Shown: piece after piece, positions 24,975-37,153 of the stretch
Layout: every line of letters starts with the position of its first letter
Numbering within the stretch: the stretch's first letter is position 1
Origin: Plantago ovata
Lineage: Eukaryota > Streptophyta > Magnoliopsida > Lamiales > Plantaginaceae
Length of the DNA stretch: 64,000 nucleotides
Direction of reading: 5' to 3'
NCBI GenBank assembly: GCA_028274465.1
Contig: CM051458.1
Coordinates: 21,343,566-21,407,565 of the forward strand
Notes under the pieces: generated by a model
What the model was told of the DNA's origin: nothing
Databases searched by the model: none
What the model saw: only the letters and a program-made list of their open reading frames with translations
Position numbers and translations under genes: made by a program

Positions 24975-26421
24975 TTAGGATCCTCTTCGACCTACGGAGC
25001 TCGACTGGTTCTGGTGCTTTTCTTTTTGGATTCGTGTAACTCGAACATCATCAGTGGGCACTGATGCAGCTAGTCGCGCCACGCGACCCTGTTCCCTAGC
25101 GGTAGGCTGCTCTTGTGCAACTGGTTGCACAGTTTGATTGACAACGGGTTCTATTGGTGTGGTTTCAACTGTTGATCTAATCACAGGACTCCCACTGACT
25201 ATGACATGCCTAGCAAATGTCATATCACTACCCTTGTCTGCTTCGAAAGCTCCCACTGAACTTGAGTCCAAATCAGAAGATTTAAAGAACTCATGTTCGC
25301 GCGTGTCAAAGTCTTGAATTTCTTCAAGTTCTATCATGTCATCTAACCTCTCTTCTTCGAGGTACTCTGCTTCTAAAAACTTAACGTTTCTAGATACTGT
25401 CACCTAGTGATCTTCAGCATGATAGAATTCATAGCCTCTCGTCTAACGAGGATTGCCTATGAAATATACTTTGACACCCTTGGCATCTAACTTATCAGTG
25501 AGCATCAGTTTGACTATCACAAGACAGCCCCAAGGTCTAAGACAGCCCAGTGAGAGCTTCTTTCCCTTCCATAACTCATAAGGAGTTTTCTCCACTGATT
25601 TAGATGGTACACGGTTCAGAATGTAGATTGCAGTTTGTAGTGCATATTCCCATAGATGTTTTGGAAGAGTTGAGAATCCAATAATTGATCTCACCATGTC
25701 TAACAGGGTTCGATTCCTTCTCTCAGACACACCATTTAACTGTGGTGTTCCATTACGATTGAATTCCATTTTCCTTTAAGTAGTCGATAAATTCTTCACT
25801 AAGGTATTCACCTCCTCGATCTGATCGAAGAGTGACTATCCTTAGGTTCAATTCATTCTCGACCTCATTCCTAAACTCCTTGAATTTCCCAAAGGTCTCG
25901 GATTTATTCTTCATAAGATAAATATATCCATACCTTGAGAAATCGTCAGTAAAGGTAACGAAGTAAGGATAACCCCCACGCGCATGGACCTGAAAAAGTC
26001 CACATACATCGGTATGTATGAGCTCTAAGCAGCGAGTGGCACGAACACCTTGTCCAACAAAAGGTTTGTTCGTTATCTTACCCTTAACACATGATTCACA
26101 TGTACCATATGATTCAAAATCAAATGGTTCTAAGTAGTCCAACTTCTTTAGTCTTTGAATCCGTGTTTCATTGATATGGCCTAGCCGACAATGCCATAGA
26201 TAAGATGGATCATTCTTCCTACTTGAAGACGGTTGTTTGTTATGTATTTGAAATAAAGGTAGACTACTTTGCAAAATATATAAACCATTCTCTAAGCGAG
26301 CTTTTCCATAATACTGGTCATTTAATGAAAAATAACAAGTATTAGGAAAAACCCAAATTGTCCAACAATGGAATGGAAATAATATTTCTGACAATGGATG
26401 GAACAAAATAAACGTTATCAA
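24975..26421 (-). pseudogene. Nested copia integrase and linker
   Basis: The zinc-binding HCRLGHIN...CESCVKGK motif lies near 26060-26190. The core has HTDVCGLF, VTFTDDFSRYGYIYLM and TLRSDRGGEYLSEEF (near 25800-25850), and then PQLNGVSERRNRTLLDMVRS after a frameshift near 25760. The C-terminal linker (24975-25403) is acidic and Pro/Thr-rich before the RT. A stop near 25440 and other breaks show decay. Confidence 0.92.
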
Positions 26422-26559
26422 GTTCTAAACATTGTCCTGATGGTAAATCTATCTTGCAGCGTCCAACGCGTTTGGCTTCAACTGGATTGCTGTTCCCAAC
26501 ATGCAAGTTGATTTCACCTTACTTGACTAGCCTGTGTTCAATGTCCCCTTGCACATTAT

Positions 26560-27521
26560 TATAAATGTGCGAGCCACAGGCTGTATCTAATACCCAACTA
26601 TTGGAGTCAAAAGTAGTCATGTTCATTTCAATAACAAACATACCTGAGCTAGAAGCCGACGGCTTCTTAGCTTGATCTGCCCTTAGTTTAGGACAATCTT
26701 TCTTTCAATGTCCTTTCTGCTTACAGAAATGACATTCATCTGTGTGTACCGTTCCGCTTCTCTTGAACTTCCTTTTCTGGTTCAGACGCTTAGGCTTATC
26801 ACTCGAAGTGTTAGCCTTGGCTCCCGACTTTCCCTTACCCTTAGCACCTTTGTTTCTCGGGTTTCGGTTAGACGGTTGCCCAACAAACATGATCGACTTT
26901 TCCTTCTTATGAAGAGTTTGATCATATGTCTTCAGCAGATTATGGAGTTCGGGCAGTGTCACGTCCTTCGCATTCATGGTGGTTAACGATGAACTGCGAA
27001 TACGAACTCGGCAATGATTGAAGGACAAAGATCACCATGATCTTATTCTCATCTTGAGAACATGTTCAGACATGTTCCCTCCTTCATTGAGCTTGCATTT
27101 GTGTATCTCTTTGATCAAATCAAATTCAACACTTCTAGCTGTCGTCTCAAAGAGCGACTCAAGATGCTTTAGCATCTCATACGGCAACATGCTATCATGT
27201 TGTCTCTGCAGCTCATTGCTCATTGCCGCCAGCATAATACACTGCGCGGATCTAGCATCCTCATGATGCTTATCAGACCTTGCCTTGTTGACTTGATTCC
27301 AAATCAGCAACTTGATCGGCAGTCTGATTCTCGGGACACACGGGATTAGCCTCGTCCAAGACGTACTCAATAATTTCGTACCTCAGCACCAAACATATAT
27401 TCCTGATCCAATCTAGGAAGTTTGGTCCGGTCAAAATTTGCTTCTCTAAGACAGCACAGAGCGAGATTCTCGCCATTTCGGTTTCTAGGAGAAATAATAT
27501 AGAACGAAAACAGTAAATCAA
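26560..27521 (-). pseudogene. Nested copia gag and protease
   Basis: Gag begins near 27476 with MARISLCAVLEKQILTGPNF and contains the FLDWIRN and SSQQGKV regions. A Lys-rich stretch and a zinc knuckle CHFCKQKGH follow near 26700-26750, where the next codon is TGA in place of a Trp codon. The protease motif SWVLDTACGSHIY lies near 26600-26620. Frameshifts near 27275 and 27030 break the frame. Confidence 0.9.
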
Positions 27522-28046
27522 CTATTGAAATATTATTTCTAAATACACAGTCAACATAACTAAACAACAAGTTCCTTTAGCTATTTAGCTCCCACTATTT
27601 TCACATATGCTTGCCCCCACAACTAACATACGGGTAATGTCCAACAAGTTACCGTAGTGGCCAAGATCCAAATCCATATTATGCCATACTCCAACGGGGG
27701 CTGGTCACATAGCATAATATGACCGGTAGGACTAGTAAGACTATCCAATTGCGTCACGCAACTCTTGGTTGTTAAATCTAATTTAACCCGATGCCCTACA
27801 TATTGTACCTATCGAGGTCGCTAGATACAATATGCAGTAAGTCATAACCATAGGCTTACTCTAATCCGACGATTACTGCGAGTCTTGTAAGACGAGGTCG
27901 CCAATACAAGAAAACGCAATGAAAGTTCAGAATTAAAGCACCCTATGGAAAGCATCTCAGAAATACATACATATACATATTTCTGTACTTATATTGGTTG
28001 GGGCTTGTAGCTTGAGGGTTGTTATCTGTCATCTACAAACAAATAA

Positions 28047-28197
28047 GGGCGCCGTCTACCCATCATGCATGAACGGTCTACACGTAATGGATGCCGCCTA
28101 TCCATTCTAGTTCTAAACGCGGTCAAGCACATAATGGGTGCCGCCTACCCATACATAAAATATGCGGTCCGACATATAAGAGGGCGCCGCCTACCCT
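28047..28197 (-). repeat. Four tandem short hairpins in the copia leader
   Basis: Units recur about every 45 bp: 28047-28061, 28087-28105, 28134-28152 and 28181-28197. Stems differ but remain paired (ATGGAT with ATCCAT, ATGGGT with ACCCAT, AGGG with CCCT, GGG with CCC) around a nearly constant GCCGCCT core. A CGGTC motif follows the first three units. Confidence 0.8.
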
Positions 28198-28717
28198 CGC
28201 ATGCATAGCTGTCGAACGGAAAGTAAAATACTTGATATTTAAACATGCATTGTCAAACAATAGCATATCGAGCATATGAAACAAGTAGTAGCCTATGTGG
28301 ATGACAAATGACTTCATAATTTCATTATGAAAATTATAATCCCATACTTATAATCTCTATGAAATAATTGAAAATTTGGACTAGATTGAATAATCGAAAA
28401 TTCTATTGACCAAGTAGTAATTTTCGAAAACCCGAAGGACTTAATTGTAATTTTAAAAACCTCAGAGGTGTTAAATCTAAAATTCAAAAGTAGAAGGACT
28501 AATTTGCAATAAACAATAAATTGATAAATTACAAAATAAGCCATATAACTTTATACTAATTAAATTTAACCCCTCTAGTTTAAAACAATCACAATTAAAT
28601 CATATTTATATTCCAAATATAAAATTCAATCCTCAAAACTTTCAAAAATTCGATTTTGGGTCCAACCCGAAAATATAAATATATATATATATATATATAT
28701 TTTTTTTTTTTGAAAAC

Positions 28718-29000
28718 GTGGGAAGGGTAGTCCCATCCCCCGGTGCCCGCGGCCCCGGGCACCGGTGCTTCGGGAGCAGGCGCCCGCGTCCGCAGGCCCC
28801 CCGGGTACCTGCGGGACGCCCGCGGCACACGGCGCCTGCGGTGCCGCAGGCTCCCGAGCGCCCCAGGCGCACGGGCACCGCGGCCGCAGACGCCCGGCGC
28901 CCCAGGCGCACGGGCGGCGCGGGTGCCCGCGGCACGCGGGCGCCCGGGCCGCCGGCGGCACGCCGGCGCCCGCCGCCTGCGTCACGCAGGCGGCCCGGTG
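28718..29000. repeat. GC-rich hairpin island in the copia leader
   Basis: About 280 bp of almost pure G and C lie between AT tracts. Perfect or near-perfect stems include 28740-28765 (CCGGTGCCCG), 28834-28851 (GCCTGCGG), 28858-28870 and 28897-28909 (GCGCC/GGCGC), 28924-28936 (GTGCC/GGCAC) and 28973-28993 (CCGCCTGCGT). A 19-bp direct repeat recurs at 28858-28876 and 28897-28915. Confidence 0.85.
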
Positions 29001-29179
29001 AATATATATTTTAAAAATTTTTTTTTTTTTTTTTGAAAAAATATAAATTCCAAATTTATATAAAAAACAAAACTTTTGAAAATCGAATTAATCATAGAAT
29101 CAATTGTATCCACATATCTACAAAATCATACAATATATATACGTATATACGTAATCAATTAACCTCGCTCTGATACCAC

Positions 29180-31252
29180 TGTAAGAAAATATGGTCAGAG
29201 TTACCCCTAGCAGCGGAATTTCAAAAATTTCTTAACATACAGGTTAATTGATTATGCATATGTCGGATATATATAAACACGTCAATTAGAAGACTAACCT
29301 TACTTCCAAAGCAGCTTCCAAGTCTTCGTAATAATCCGGTGTATCTTCTCCTTCGTCGAAGTCGAAGATATCTGCAATACTTTGATTATCTGCAAGACAA
29401 TAAAAGTTAGTTTCCAGCTCCTAGAACCTCAACCTTGGTATCCACGGATGAACAGCCTATCGGAAAGAATGCTAGGATATTCTTTGTGTGACCAAGAAGA
29501 TGGGGCTGCGATTCCTCCGGCAGGTGGCGCGCGCGTGGGTGGCTAAGAGGAGGGGAGAGTTTTTATTTTCTCTAAGAAAACTGGGTAGAATGACTGTCAA
29601 AGTCTATGTCAAAAACTCTCTAATAGTCTACTATATATAGTAGTCAATAGAAGCCTAAAGCATAAGCAATTAGACTTCATAAAGGAATAAGAATCTAATT
29701 CTTATCGCACAAGGAAACCAATATCAAGTCTAGATTCATTCCCAATCAAATTAAAACTCAATCAGGAAAATCTAACTTATCCCTTGGACTTCTAATAGAG
29801 GAAGGAGTCGAACTCCTTCCCTTATCTAGCTTGCGCGCGCGCGCGCCCAGTCCTATGGGAGATAGGTGGGTCCCAATTTTGGGACCCACTTATAGTTCTA
29901 AGGCAATTCTAACTCCAAGTAGATTTTGCCATGTGCATATGTTAATTATAAATTAACATATCCTTTTTAATCAAACCTCCATTATATTTCCAAAATATAA
30001 TCTTTAATTGTATTTACATAAAATACAATTAATTAGCCAATTCAATTAATAATTCCAAATCATTAATTGAGCCACCAAATATTATAATTAATTCCAAATC
30101 AATTATAATCCATCAATCACAATTAATTCAAAATTAATTGCGATTCCATCTTCAAGGATATTCTGATAGACTGAATCACCACATAGTGTGTCCCATAGGG
30201 CCTCATCGTATTAAGCAAGTCCTAGACTAGGCAACATGGAATTCCTAGACGGTTTCATTTGCAATATTAATACGTGAGGACGTTTGAGAGGTTTCTCAAA
30301 GCTAACCCTTTCGTTGCGAAGCCTGTTGCGCTCAACGCGGCGATGGTAACGTCCCTTCATCTGACTTGCTTGAATGTATCTAGGATCGATGAAGTGTCTA
30401 TCCCAATAATACATCCACGGGCGTCTTCAGTGAGTTGCATGGTGAATCCAATATCTATTATGACCATCATAATAATATTGATACGCTGGCCAGCGGTTTT
30501 ACCATCAAAACTATGAACGACTATGAGCAATGCTCTCCTGTGCTACACTTGAGAGATGAATCCTTCACAGAATCACTTATCACCCCCATTTGTATGTAGC
30601 CATAATCCTGGATCGTGTCTTAGGTCAGCTGCTTATTCAGAGCTGACATCGACGGGTCCACCAAGGATATGGGGCAACAAATGTGATGATAAAGTTCTGT
30701 AAGTACAAATGATGAATGTCATCACTTCGACAACTCACCGGTTCCCATAGACACGTCGGTGTAGAGTATACATCGATGGGAGTGTCCGGTGGGTACTTCC
30801 ATTGTTCGATAAAGCTTCTTCGAACAACTATGCGCAGTTATGGGAACGTTCCTTGATTGTCCAACAATCCGTTCCTTGGTCGTGGGATCGGCTCACACTT
30901 GCTCCAACAAGTATAACCTCCACGCATACTAGTCTTGTCAGGTTCATTCAGACCCCCACATCCGAGATGAACCACGACTAGGGAGAGTTTGGGATAGATG
31001 ATAACTCACATAGCTCCCACTAACTGTGTGATCGGTCATCTATCCGAGGGGACATGTTTAATATCAATACAGACAGTAATAAAGATATGACATGCTGCAG
31101 CCTGGTGTAATATAAATATGAAAGCGATACTCAATAGTAAAATCCAACAAACATATATTATATTACGTTGACCTGTGTAATAGTACATATATGTCCTCTA
31201 TAAGGGCACCATGCCCTTAGTAAGGACTGTCTCTAGGACATATACACTATCA
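29180..31252 (-). repeat. 5' LTR of the nested copia
   Basis: It pairs with 21240-23319. The CG run and the GTGGGTCCC hairpin (29866-29889) are conserved. Confidence 0.95.
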
Positions 31253-31450
31253 ATTCGACCCATTTAACATATCATTAGCACTAACAATCGAGGCAGCAGG
31301 TGTATCACTAGGATGAACATAGTATACAAAGTTGGGAGAATCATAGAGATTACCCGATCCATTCGAGCCGAATGGATTTTCATCATCATTGTTCGTCAAG
31401 TTGACACCACCATTGACAGAATTTACAGTTGTCTTTCGAACATTCACCAT
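31250..31450 (-). pseudogene. Outer copia gag N-terminus
   Basis: The frame starts MVNVRKTTVNSVNGGVN and carries the VHPSDTP sequence typical of copia gag starts. It runs into the nested insertion after NDMLNGSN and resumes at 21231. Confidence 0.88.
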
Positions 31451-31578
31451 TTTTCGTCGGAGAAGAAACGGTTACAGAAACCTAATTTTGAAATAGGAGA
31501 TTCTCGAACTCAAATTCGAGCAGAAAACAGATTACAATTGCGGAAGACGAGCTCAAGATCGACTCGCGAATGATACCA

Positions 31579-31867
31579 TGTGAATTGTATGAATCAGAGA
31601 TAAAAGATAAACTGGATCTTCATTGAAATGTATGAAAGATTACAGCAGAATTGAAGAAGATTATAGTGGAGATGAATTGGGGAAGATGAAGTGTGTGAAA
31701 ATAAGTGAGTACTGTACTGTACTTTTCTATCCTATATATCTATCTAATGTACAGACATGTAAGCCTAATGTACAAACAATATAAGTTGCTACTTAATTTA
31801 CACAAGTGTGAAATGATAGACACGTTTTGTATTTTTAGATGGAAAGCTTATTTCAGCTTTCCTTACA
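31579..31867 (-). repeat. 5' LTR of the outer copia
   Basis: It is 289 bp, directly abutted by the primer site (31565-31578), and matches 16613-16900. Confidence 0.94.
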
Positions 31868-33017
31868 TATGCAATTCAGCTATAGCTATGTTGAGTATTT
31901 TTATTTTTTTTGTTTCAAAATTTAGTAAATTTTCACTGAATTTAATTAGTACGATTGTCTTTCACTTGTTCGAAATATGAGTTTCGGAATTACAAAGTTT
32001 CGATAAGGTCCCATATTACTTGAGTTGATCCATGTTTTTAAATCATATAAGCTTATAATCGGCTCGTTATTGTTCCAGATCAAGCCGAGTTCAATCGTAT
32101 AGTAACAATTGTAATAAATCACGTGTTGGAGAATTTTATTTTGTAAGACCTTTGCAATTTTTTTTACAAGTTAATAATTATATTAATAAAAGTTGGAGGA
32201 AATGTTATATACACAACCCTTTGAAATGTTTTTGTAAGCTTGTGATATATATAAATCGAAATGTTGGGATTACATACATGATATACATATATGATATACA
32301 CAACTTATTATAATCATCAGATGGTGCTAATAATTATTGGCGTTTTGGCTATTATATTATATTATTAATAAACGAATTATAAATTAAATGAAATAGTTAA
32401 TTAATTTATTAATTTAATTTTTTAAAATCTTCATTCATAAAAAATTAAATGAATACTGTATTTTTAAATCTTCATTAATAAACATTAAATGAATAATATA
32501 TTTTTAAATCTTCATTAATAAAAAATTAATTGAATAGTGTATTTTAGGAGTAATTATTTATTTAAGTAAATATTAATTGTAGTTGCAAATGAAGTATAAA
32601 TTTGGAAATGATTCGATCTATTTAATTTTAAACTACTACTATCTTATGTGATCAAATAAGTCTAACAAATCATATGTAGAAGAGTAGAAATTGTGTTCGA
32701 CTTCTATGATGCCCACCTGTGTTCGAATCTCATATGCAACAAAATTATTTTTTAAATTGAATTAAAGAAATTCGAATTGCCACATGGCATCACATGAATA
32801 GTTGTTTGGTGAGTAAAACTTGCCACATGTCAATCAACGATTGGTTAGGAAAGAGAGTGTTGAAAGTATGATAGATGAAGAGAATTTGAATTTGCTTTAA
32901 TATATATAAGGCTAGTAGATCATGCACATTCAATAAAACACAAGTTTGAATGTGTGAGCGCTCTTTGGTTAAGCCACAAAGTCATAGAAAACTCTTGAAT
33001 TTAGCTAAAATTCCTAC
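31868..33017 (-). other. AT-rich spacer and probable LTR of a truncated copia
   Basis: On the minus strand TGTAGGAATTTTAG starts at 33018 directly after a purine-rich tract (CATGTGGGGA), as an LTR would. A TATATATA box lies near 32905. The other LTR end was not located. Sequence left of about 32600 is AT-rich with no recognised content. Confidence 0.45.
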
Positions 33018-34345
33018 AATTCCCCACATGAAAGGGAAATGAGGCTCTCAGCACCACATGGTGCTCTAGTCTGAACTTCCAACGAAACATTATTACATCT
33101 GGGTAAGTTGCAAGCAGCATTGAACCATCCGTAGTAGAGTACCGTCTAGATCTACTTGTCACTGGTGTGCTAAGCATTGAACCAGTCAGACACTAATTGT
33201 AAACCAGAGCTTGGTACCTACATAATAATATCTCTTATTGATTTTACCATAGTCCCGTCCGTTAAAGGCCCTGGACGCACTTGGTTTCATAAGTGTATTT
33301 ACTTTGAAGCGGCCAAACTTCACACTTCGATAGGTGATCTCTTAGGCATCATGTCCCACAATGTGTGCTTATCCTCTCGATAGCACAGAAGAAAAACCGA
33401 AGTCGTATTCAGAGATCATTAAGAGCAAAGTTGCTCAACCTTTACCCATTCAATTTAGACAGTAAGCACTTATTGTCTATTTGAGGGAATGCACATGGAG
33501 TCTATCAAAATTAGCTCCTAAGTGCTTTGGTTATCTCGAAGCTCACCAAAAACCTTCACGAGATTAACCAACAGTTCATTTTCCACATTGAATCAAATTC
33601 TTGGGATCTCTAGTCAGTATGATTGGGTGTCCACTTCAGACTTCCTTAACAATTGGTTTTAGTCCCATTCCCCTAGACGAGGAGAGAACTTGATCTCTAC
33701 ACAATGGTTTTGTTAGCGGATCCGCAATGTTATCCTTTGATCTTACATAATCAAGTGTGATAACTCCAGTAGTGATCAGTTCTCTAATAGCATCATGTCT
33801 TCGACAAATATGTCTAGACTTGCCATTATACACATCTTTCAGTGCCCCATTTATTGTCGATTGACAATCGCAATGGATGGGGATAGCCGCCGGCACAGGT
33901 TTATCCCAACAAGGGACATCCTCTAACAACTCTCGAAGCCATCCACCTTCTTCTCCAGTTTTATCTAAAGTTATGAATTCAAATTCCATAGTAGATTTTG
34001 CGATGCATATTTGCTTAGAGGATTTCCATGAAACAACTCCACCTCCCAGAGTGAAGACATATCCACTTGTGTAGATAAGCTGTTTTCTTTTTTTGATATC
34101 CAATTTGCATCACTGTATCCCTCCAATACTGATGGATATCTTCCATAGTGTAATCCATATTCATTGTTTGTTTTAGGTATTGCAACAATAATTGTAGTGC
34201 CAACCAATAGTCACTTCCAGGATTACATGTGAACCTAGCTAGTTTGTTAACTGCTTGAGCAATATCAAAACGAGTACAATTCATTAAATACATTAGACTT
34301 CCAATGATTCGAGCATATTGTACTTGCTCTACAGGTTCACATTTA
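33018..34345 (-). mobile_element. 5'-truncated Ty1-copia remnant (RT end, RNase H, 3' leader)
   Basis: Coding relics at 33636-34345 include [38 protein letters not shown] and, at the end, [15 protein letters not shown], all typical of copia RT/RNase H. At least one frameshift lies near 34080. Upstream gag, protease and integrase are absent. About 600 bp of noncoding 3' sequence leads to the polypurine tract. Confidence 0.85.
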
Positions 34346-35597
34346 TTTTTATTTTAAATGTTATGATCGTTTGAAGATTTAATTGAAATAAAAGAGAATG
34401 AAAAAAAGGAAAAAAAAAAAAAAAGAGGTAGTGGGGGACAGGTGGCTGGCGCCTTGGTTTAGTTGTGCGTTTTAGATGAACGCGCAGCTGCGGCTAAGCC
34501 GCAAAAACGCGACATAGCCGCATTTTCAAGCCGCTGATGCAGCCTGAAAACGCGGTTATACCATGTTTTTGCGGCCGCGTGTAAGCTTGCTAATGCAAGC
34601 AGTCTAACTAAAACACTTGTGCATTCATAATTATCCATAACACTCATTTATTATATAGAGGTTAATTATTTTAGCTCTCATACTTTTTCAGTTTTTGCAA
34701 AATGTCAATCTCACTATCGAATTTGAATTCGCTCCTCTCGAATTATGTGATCTAGATCCTAACCTAAATACCTAATGATGTTTTCTTACAAACTAGGGAG
34801 TATTAGTGTTACGGTTAGGATTAATATTACCAAAGGAGGCTGACTGCTATTGCTATTACGCACAGAACAAAACAAAGGAACTGAAAAAGCAGAAAATGAA
34901 AGACAGGACAATCAAAGGATAATCATAAGCAACATGACGGTTAGGATTCATTTCCCAAAGTGTGAAACACAAGTAAACTCGGTCTTTAAACATAGGCAAC
35001 ATGACAGGAATTGGTCCTTAAAATCGAAGGAGTTTAGTCTAGACACCGATTACAAATAAAAGGCAAATATAAATAAACTGCACGCAAGCCAAAGCCAGGG
35101 CCAAATCCATTGGGAATCTGTAAATAAAGAAAGAAAATACAACGATCAGGTACTTGAAGGCATTATACTTGAGGTATAAAGAATATATGCTAGTCAATGT
35201 TACATTTCAGTTTGACAATGCTATACCAGAAAGAATGAATACGGTTAAGAAATTAAATGATAATTAGGTGGATTAAAAAAAATGTATCATCTGGTGGGGA
35301 AACAACGAAAAAATGATAATCACTTGACCGTGGATCTTTATGTTTTACTAATTCATGCTACAATGCGACTTAATGAATTTTTTACATTTTAAAAGAAATC
35401 CCCAACTACTGCAGGTAATGTACTATAATTTCAAATTCAAATACCACAATTCATAACATTGGATTATTATAAGCAAAAAATTACTTGGGCATACTTGATT
35501 AATGTGTAAACAAACATTTGGGAAAATGAATTTGGAAAACGGAAATGAGCATATATAAAAAAGGATATTGTATGAGAAATTTATATACTCCTATTAC
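34346..35597. other. Unassigned sequence with a palindromic patch
   Basis: No gene is recognised. 34470-34600 is GC-richer and holds short palindromes such as GCGGCTTAGCCGC (minus) and CTTGC...GCAAG, with an A-run at 34405-34427. The rest is AT-rich; its right end probably includes the 3' flank of the host gene that ends at 35598. Confidence 0.4.
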
Positions 35598-35620
35598 CTA
35601 GTCCGTAGGACCGCACCTCT

Positions 35621-37153
35621 TGATGATGTCGTTTTTCACCAATTAAATTTGTTTTAAAGCCTAAGAACACTTATCACTACACAAACTAGAGTGTAATGGA
35701 AAGTTGTCCCCGAGTGTCGTTCTCTCGGGACCTAACGTGGCTTTGTTTAGTGCAAACAATTGTAATCAACCAAGAAGCAAGTTTTGTAAGAATTAACCAA
35801 ACACTCTAACCAACACTTGCTAGAAGAAGATAATCACGAAGAGAAAGATGCTGGTGGTAGCTTAGAGGTAATGATAAGCAACGAATCACGAATACGCTTA
35901 CAAGTTCAGTGCGTAGAACCTTCGATCAAGTCTGCTAAGCAACTCGTCTAGGCAAATTTAAGACACACATCATGAAAGATCACTATCAATACTTTAGAGG
36001 TGCTTGTCACCAACACCATTTATCTAGCATGCTGCAAATCTCTAACATACAATCCTATAGCTTTCATTGACCAAGAGTTTGTCACTATATTCAATTCGAA
36101 TATATTTTATAGGCAACTAAGAATCATATGAAGAGATTTGCAGCAAGATTGAATCACAATCTCATGTAAGCATAAACATAACTCATAACAATATCAATCT
36201 CACATTCTACCACCAACATAAAGGATTTAGCTATTCATAATCATAATGGAAAACATCACAAAATATGAATTGTTACAGAAAGACATTGGATCAAACTACC
36301 AGACAAGAGATAGATACAAGTTACCACCAAAGCTGTCACTATTCGGTGGAATTGATGCAAAATCTCTCCGTAGATGAAAATATCATGCAATCCTATGCCT
36401 AAATCTTCAATCCTTTGATTATAATCAACCTTCTAGCTAATGGGTCTGAGCTATGGAGCCTCCAAGAGCTCTCAACTTTTACAAAGTGAAAGGAATGACA
36501 AAAAGTAACTGAAAATCGAGTTTAAATGCCAAAATCGCGATTTGGATCTGAGTCCAAGCGCCCCGCTTGAAGAGGCCAAGTGGTCCGCTTGAAATTGAAG
36601 AATCTGTCCCAGGACCCAAGCGGCCCGCTTGGAACAGTCAAGCGGCCCGCTTGGCTGCCCCACTTCGTCTTCAACTCGCTCTCCAGGGCTCATACGATGT
36701 CAGATCAGGGTGTGTAATATATCGTTGGATAGCTCTTTGAGTTAGCTACGCGTGGAAGTTGGTTTGAGGTCAATAAACGTCTGTATGAGAAAGTTATGGC
36801 CGAAATGGTTAGGCTGCATCAATCTTGCACACTCAAACGACTCCAAAACTTCCACCCGAACATTTGAATTTGCTTCCAAGGTAAGACTAGCTCTCCAAAG
36901 TGTGATTCTTGGCTTAACTCGAACTAAGGGCACTCACAAATATCCACGGAGATCAAGGAACTTCAACGGGGTCATTTTTCTTCCAAAATGCTTCGTTTTT
37001 AGCTCCAAAAACACCGTTTCGTACCTAAGTGCCTGAAAATGCAAAAAACACAAAACGTGACACTATTCTACGAAACTAACCAAAAAACTAAGCTAAAAGA
37101 TAGCAAAAGAAGGCAAAAAAGTCAAGATGAACGCGTCAAAAAAACGTTCATCA
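35621..37153 (-). mobile_element. Solo LTR, Athila-like group, 1533 bp
   Basis: On the minus strand it starts TGATGAACG and ends CATCATCA. The 5-bp target duplication CCTCT (35616-35620 and 37154-37158) is exact. Termini resemble those of the Athila-like LTRs at 53259 and 55601. It carries four AAGCGG/CCGCTT-type hairpins at 36555-36653. The insertion lies in the last exon of the host gene, and its first bases supply an in-frame TGA. Confidence 0.9.

Larger units (their letters stand above)
27571..29166 (-). other. Long noncoding leader of the nested copia
   Basis: About 1.6 kb separate the primer site from gag with no plausible coding frame. Most of it is AT-rich, with two structured blocks: tandem short hairpins (28047-28197) and a GC-rich hairpin island (28718-29000) bounded by (TA)n and T-runs. 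In retroelement leaders such structures can affect dimerisation, packaging or translation. No function is demonstrated here. Confidence 0.75.
21240..31252 (-). mobile_element. Nested Ty1-copia retrotransposon, 10 kb, with 2.07-kb LTRs
   Basis: LTRs lie at 21240-23319 and 29180-31252, beginning TGTAAGAAAATATGG and ending ACACTATCA on the plus strand. A 5-bp target duplication ATTCG (21235-21239 and 31253-31257) lies within gag of the outer copia. The primer site TGGTATCAGAGC (minus, 29167-29178) is complementary to initiator tRNA-Met. The purine-rich tract AAGTGGGAGAT precedes the 3' LTR at 23320-23332. About 28 differences between LTRs were counted by eye (roughly 1.4%), fewer per base than in the outer element, as expected for the later insertion. 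Confidence 0.96.
16613..31867 (-). mobile_element. Outer Ty1-copia retrotransposon, about 5.2 kb without its insertion
   Basis: LTRs of 288-289 bp lie at 16613-16900 and 31579-31867 and start and end TG/CA. The 5' LTR is the right one: a primer site TGGTATCATTCGCG abuts it on the minus strand (31565-31578). A G-run polypurine tract (16901-16914) abuts the left LTR. Flanks TATGA (16608-16612) and TATGC (31868-31872) are a near-perfect 5-bp target duplication. Gag starts at 31450, is interrupted by a 10-kb element inserted at ATTCG, resumes at 21231, and pol runs down to 16896. Domain order protease, integrase, RT, RNase H defines Ty1-copia. Confidence 0.95.

Noticed and set aside
28595..29036. 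Overlapping long Pro/Arg/Ala-rich ORFs on both strands
   Set aside because: They come from the GC island, where stop codons are rare in every frame. Composition follows base content and no frame shows domain-like sequence.
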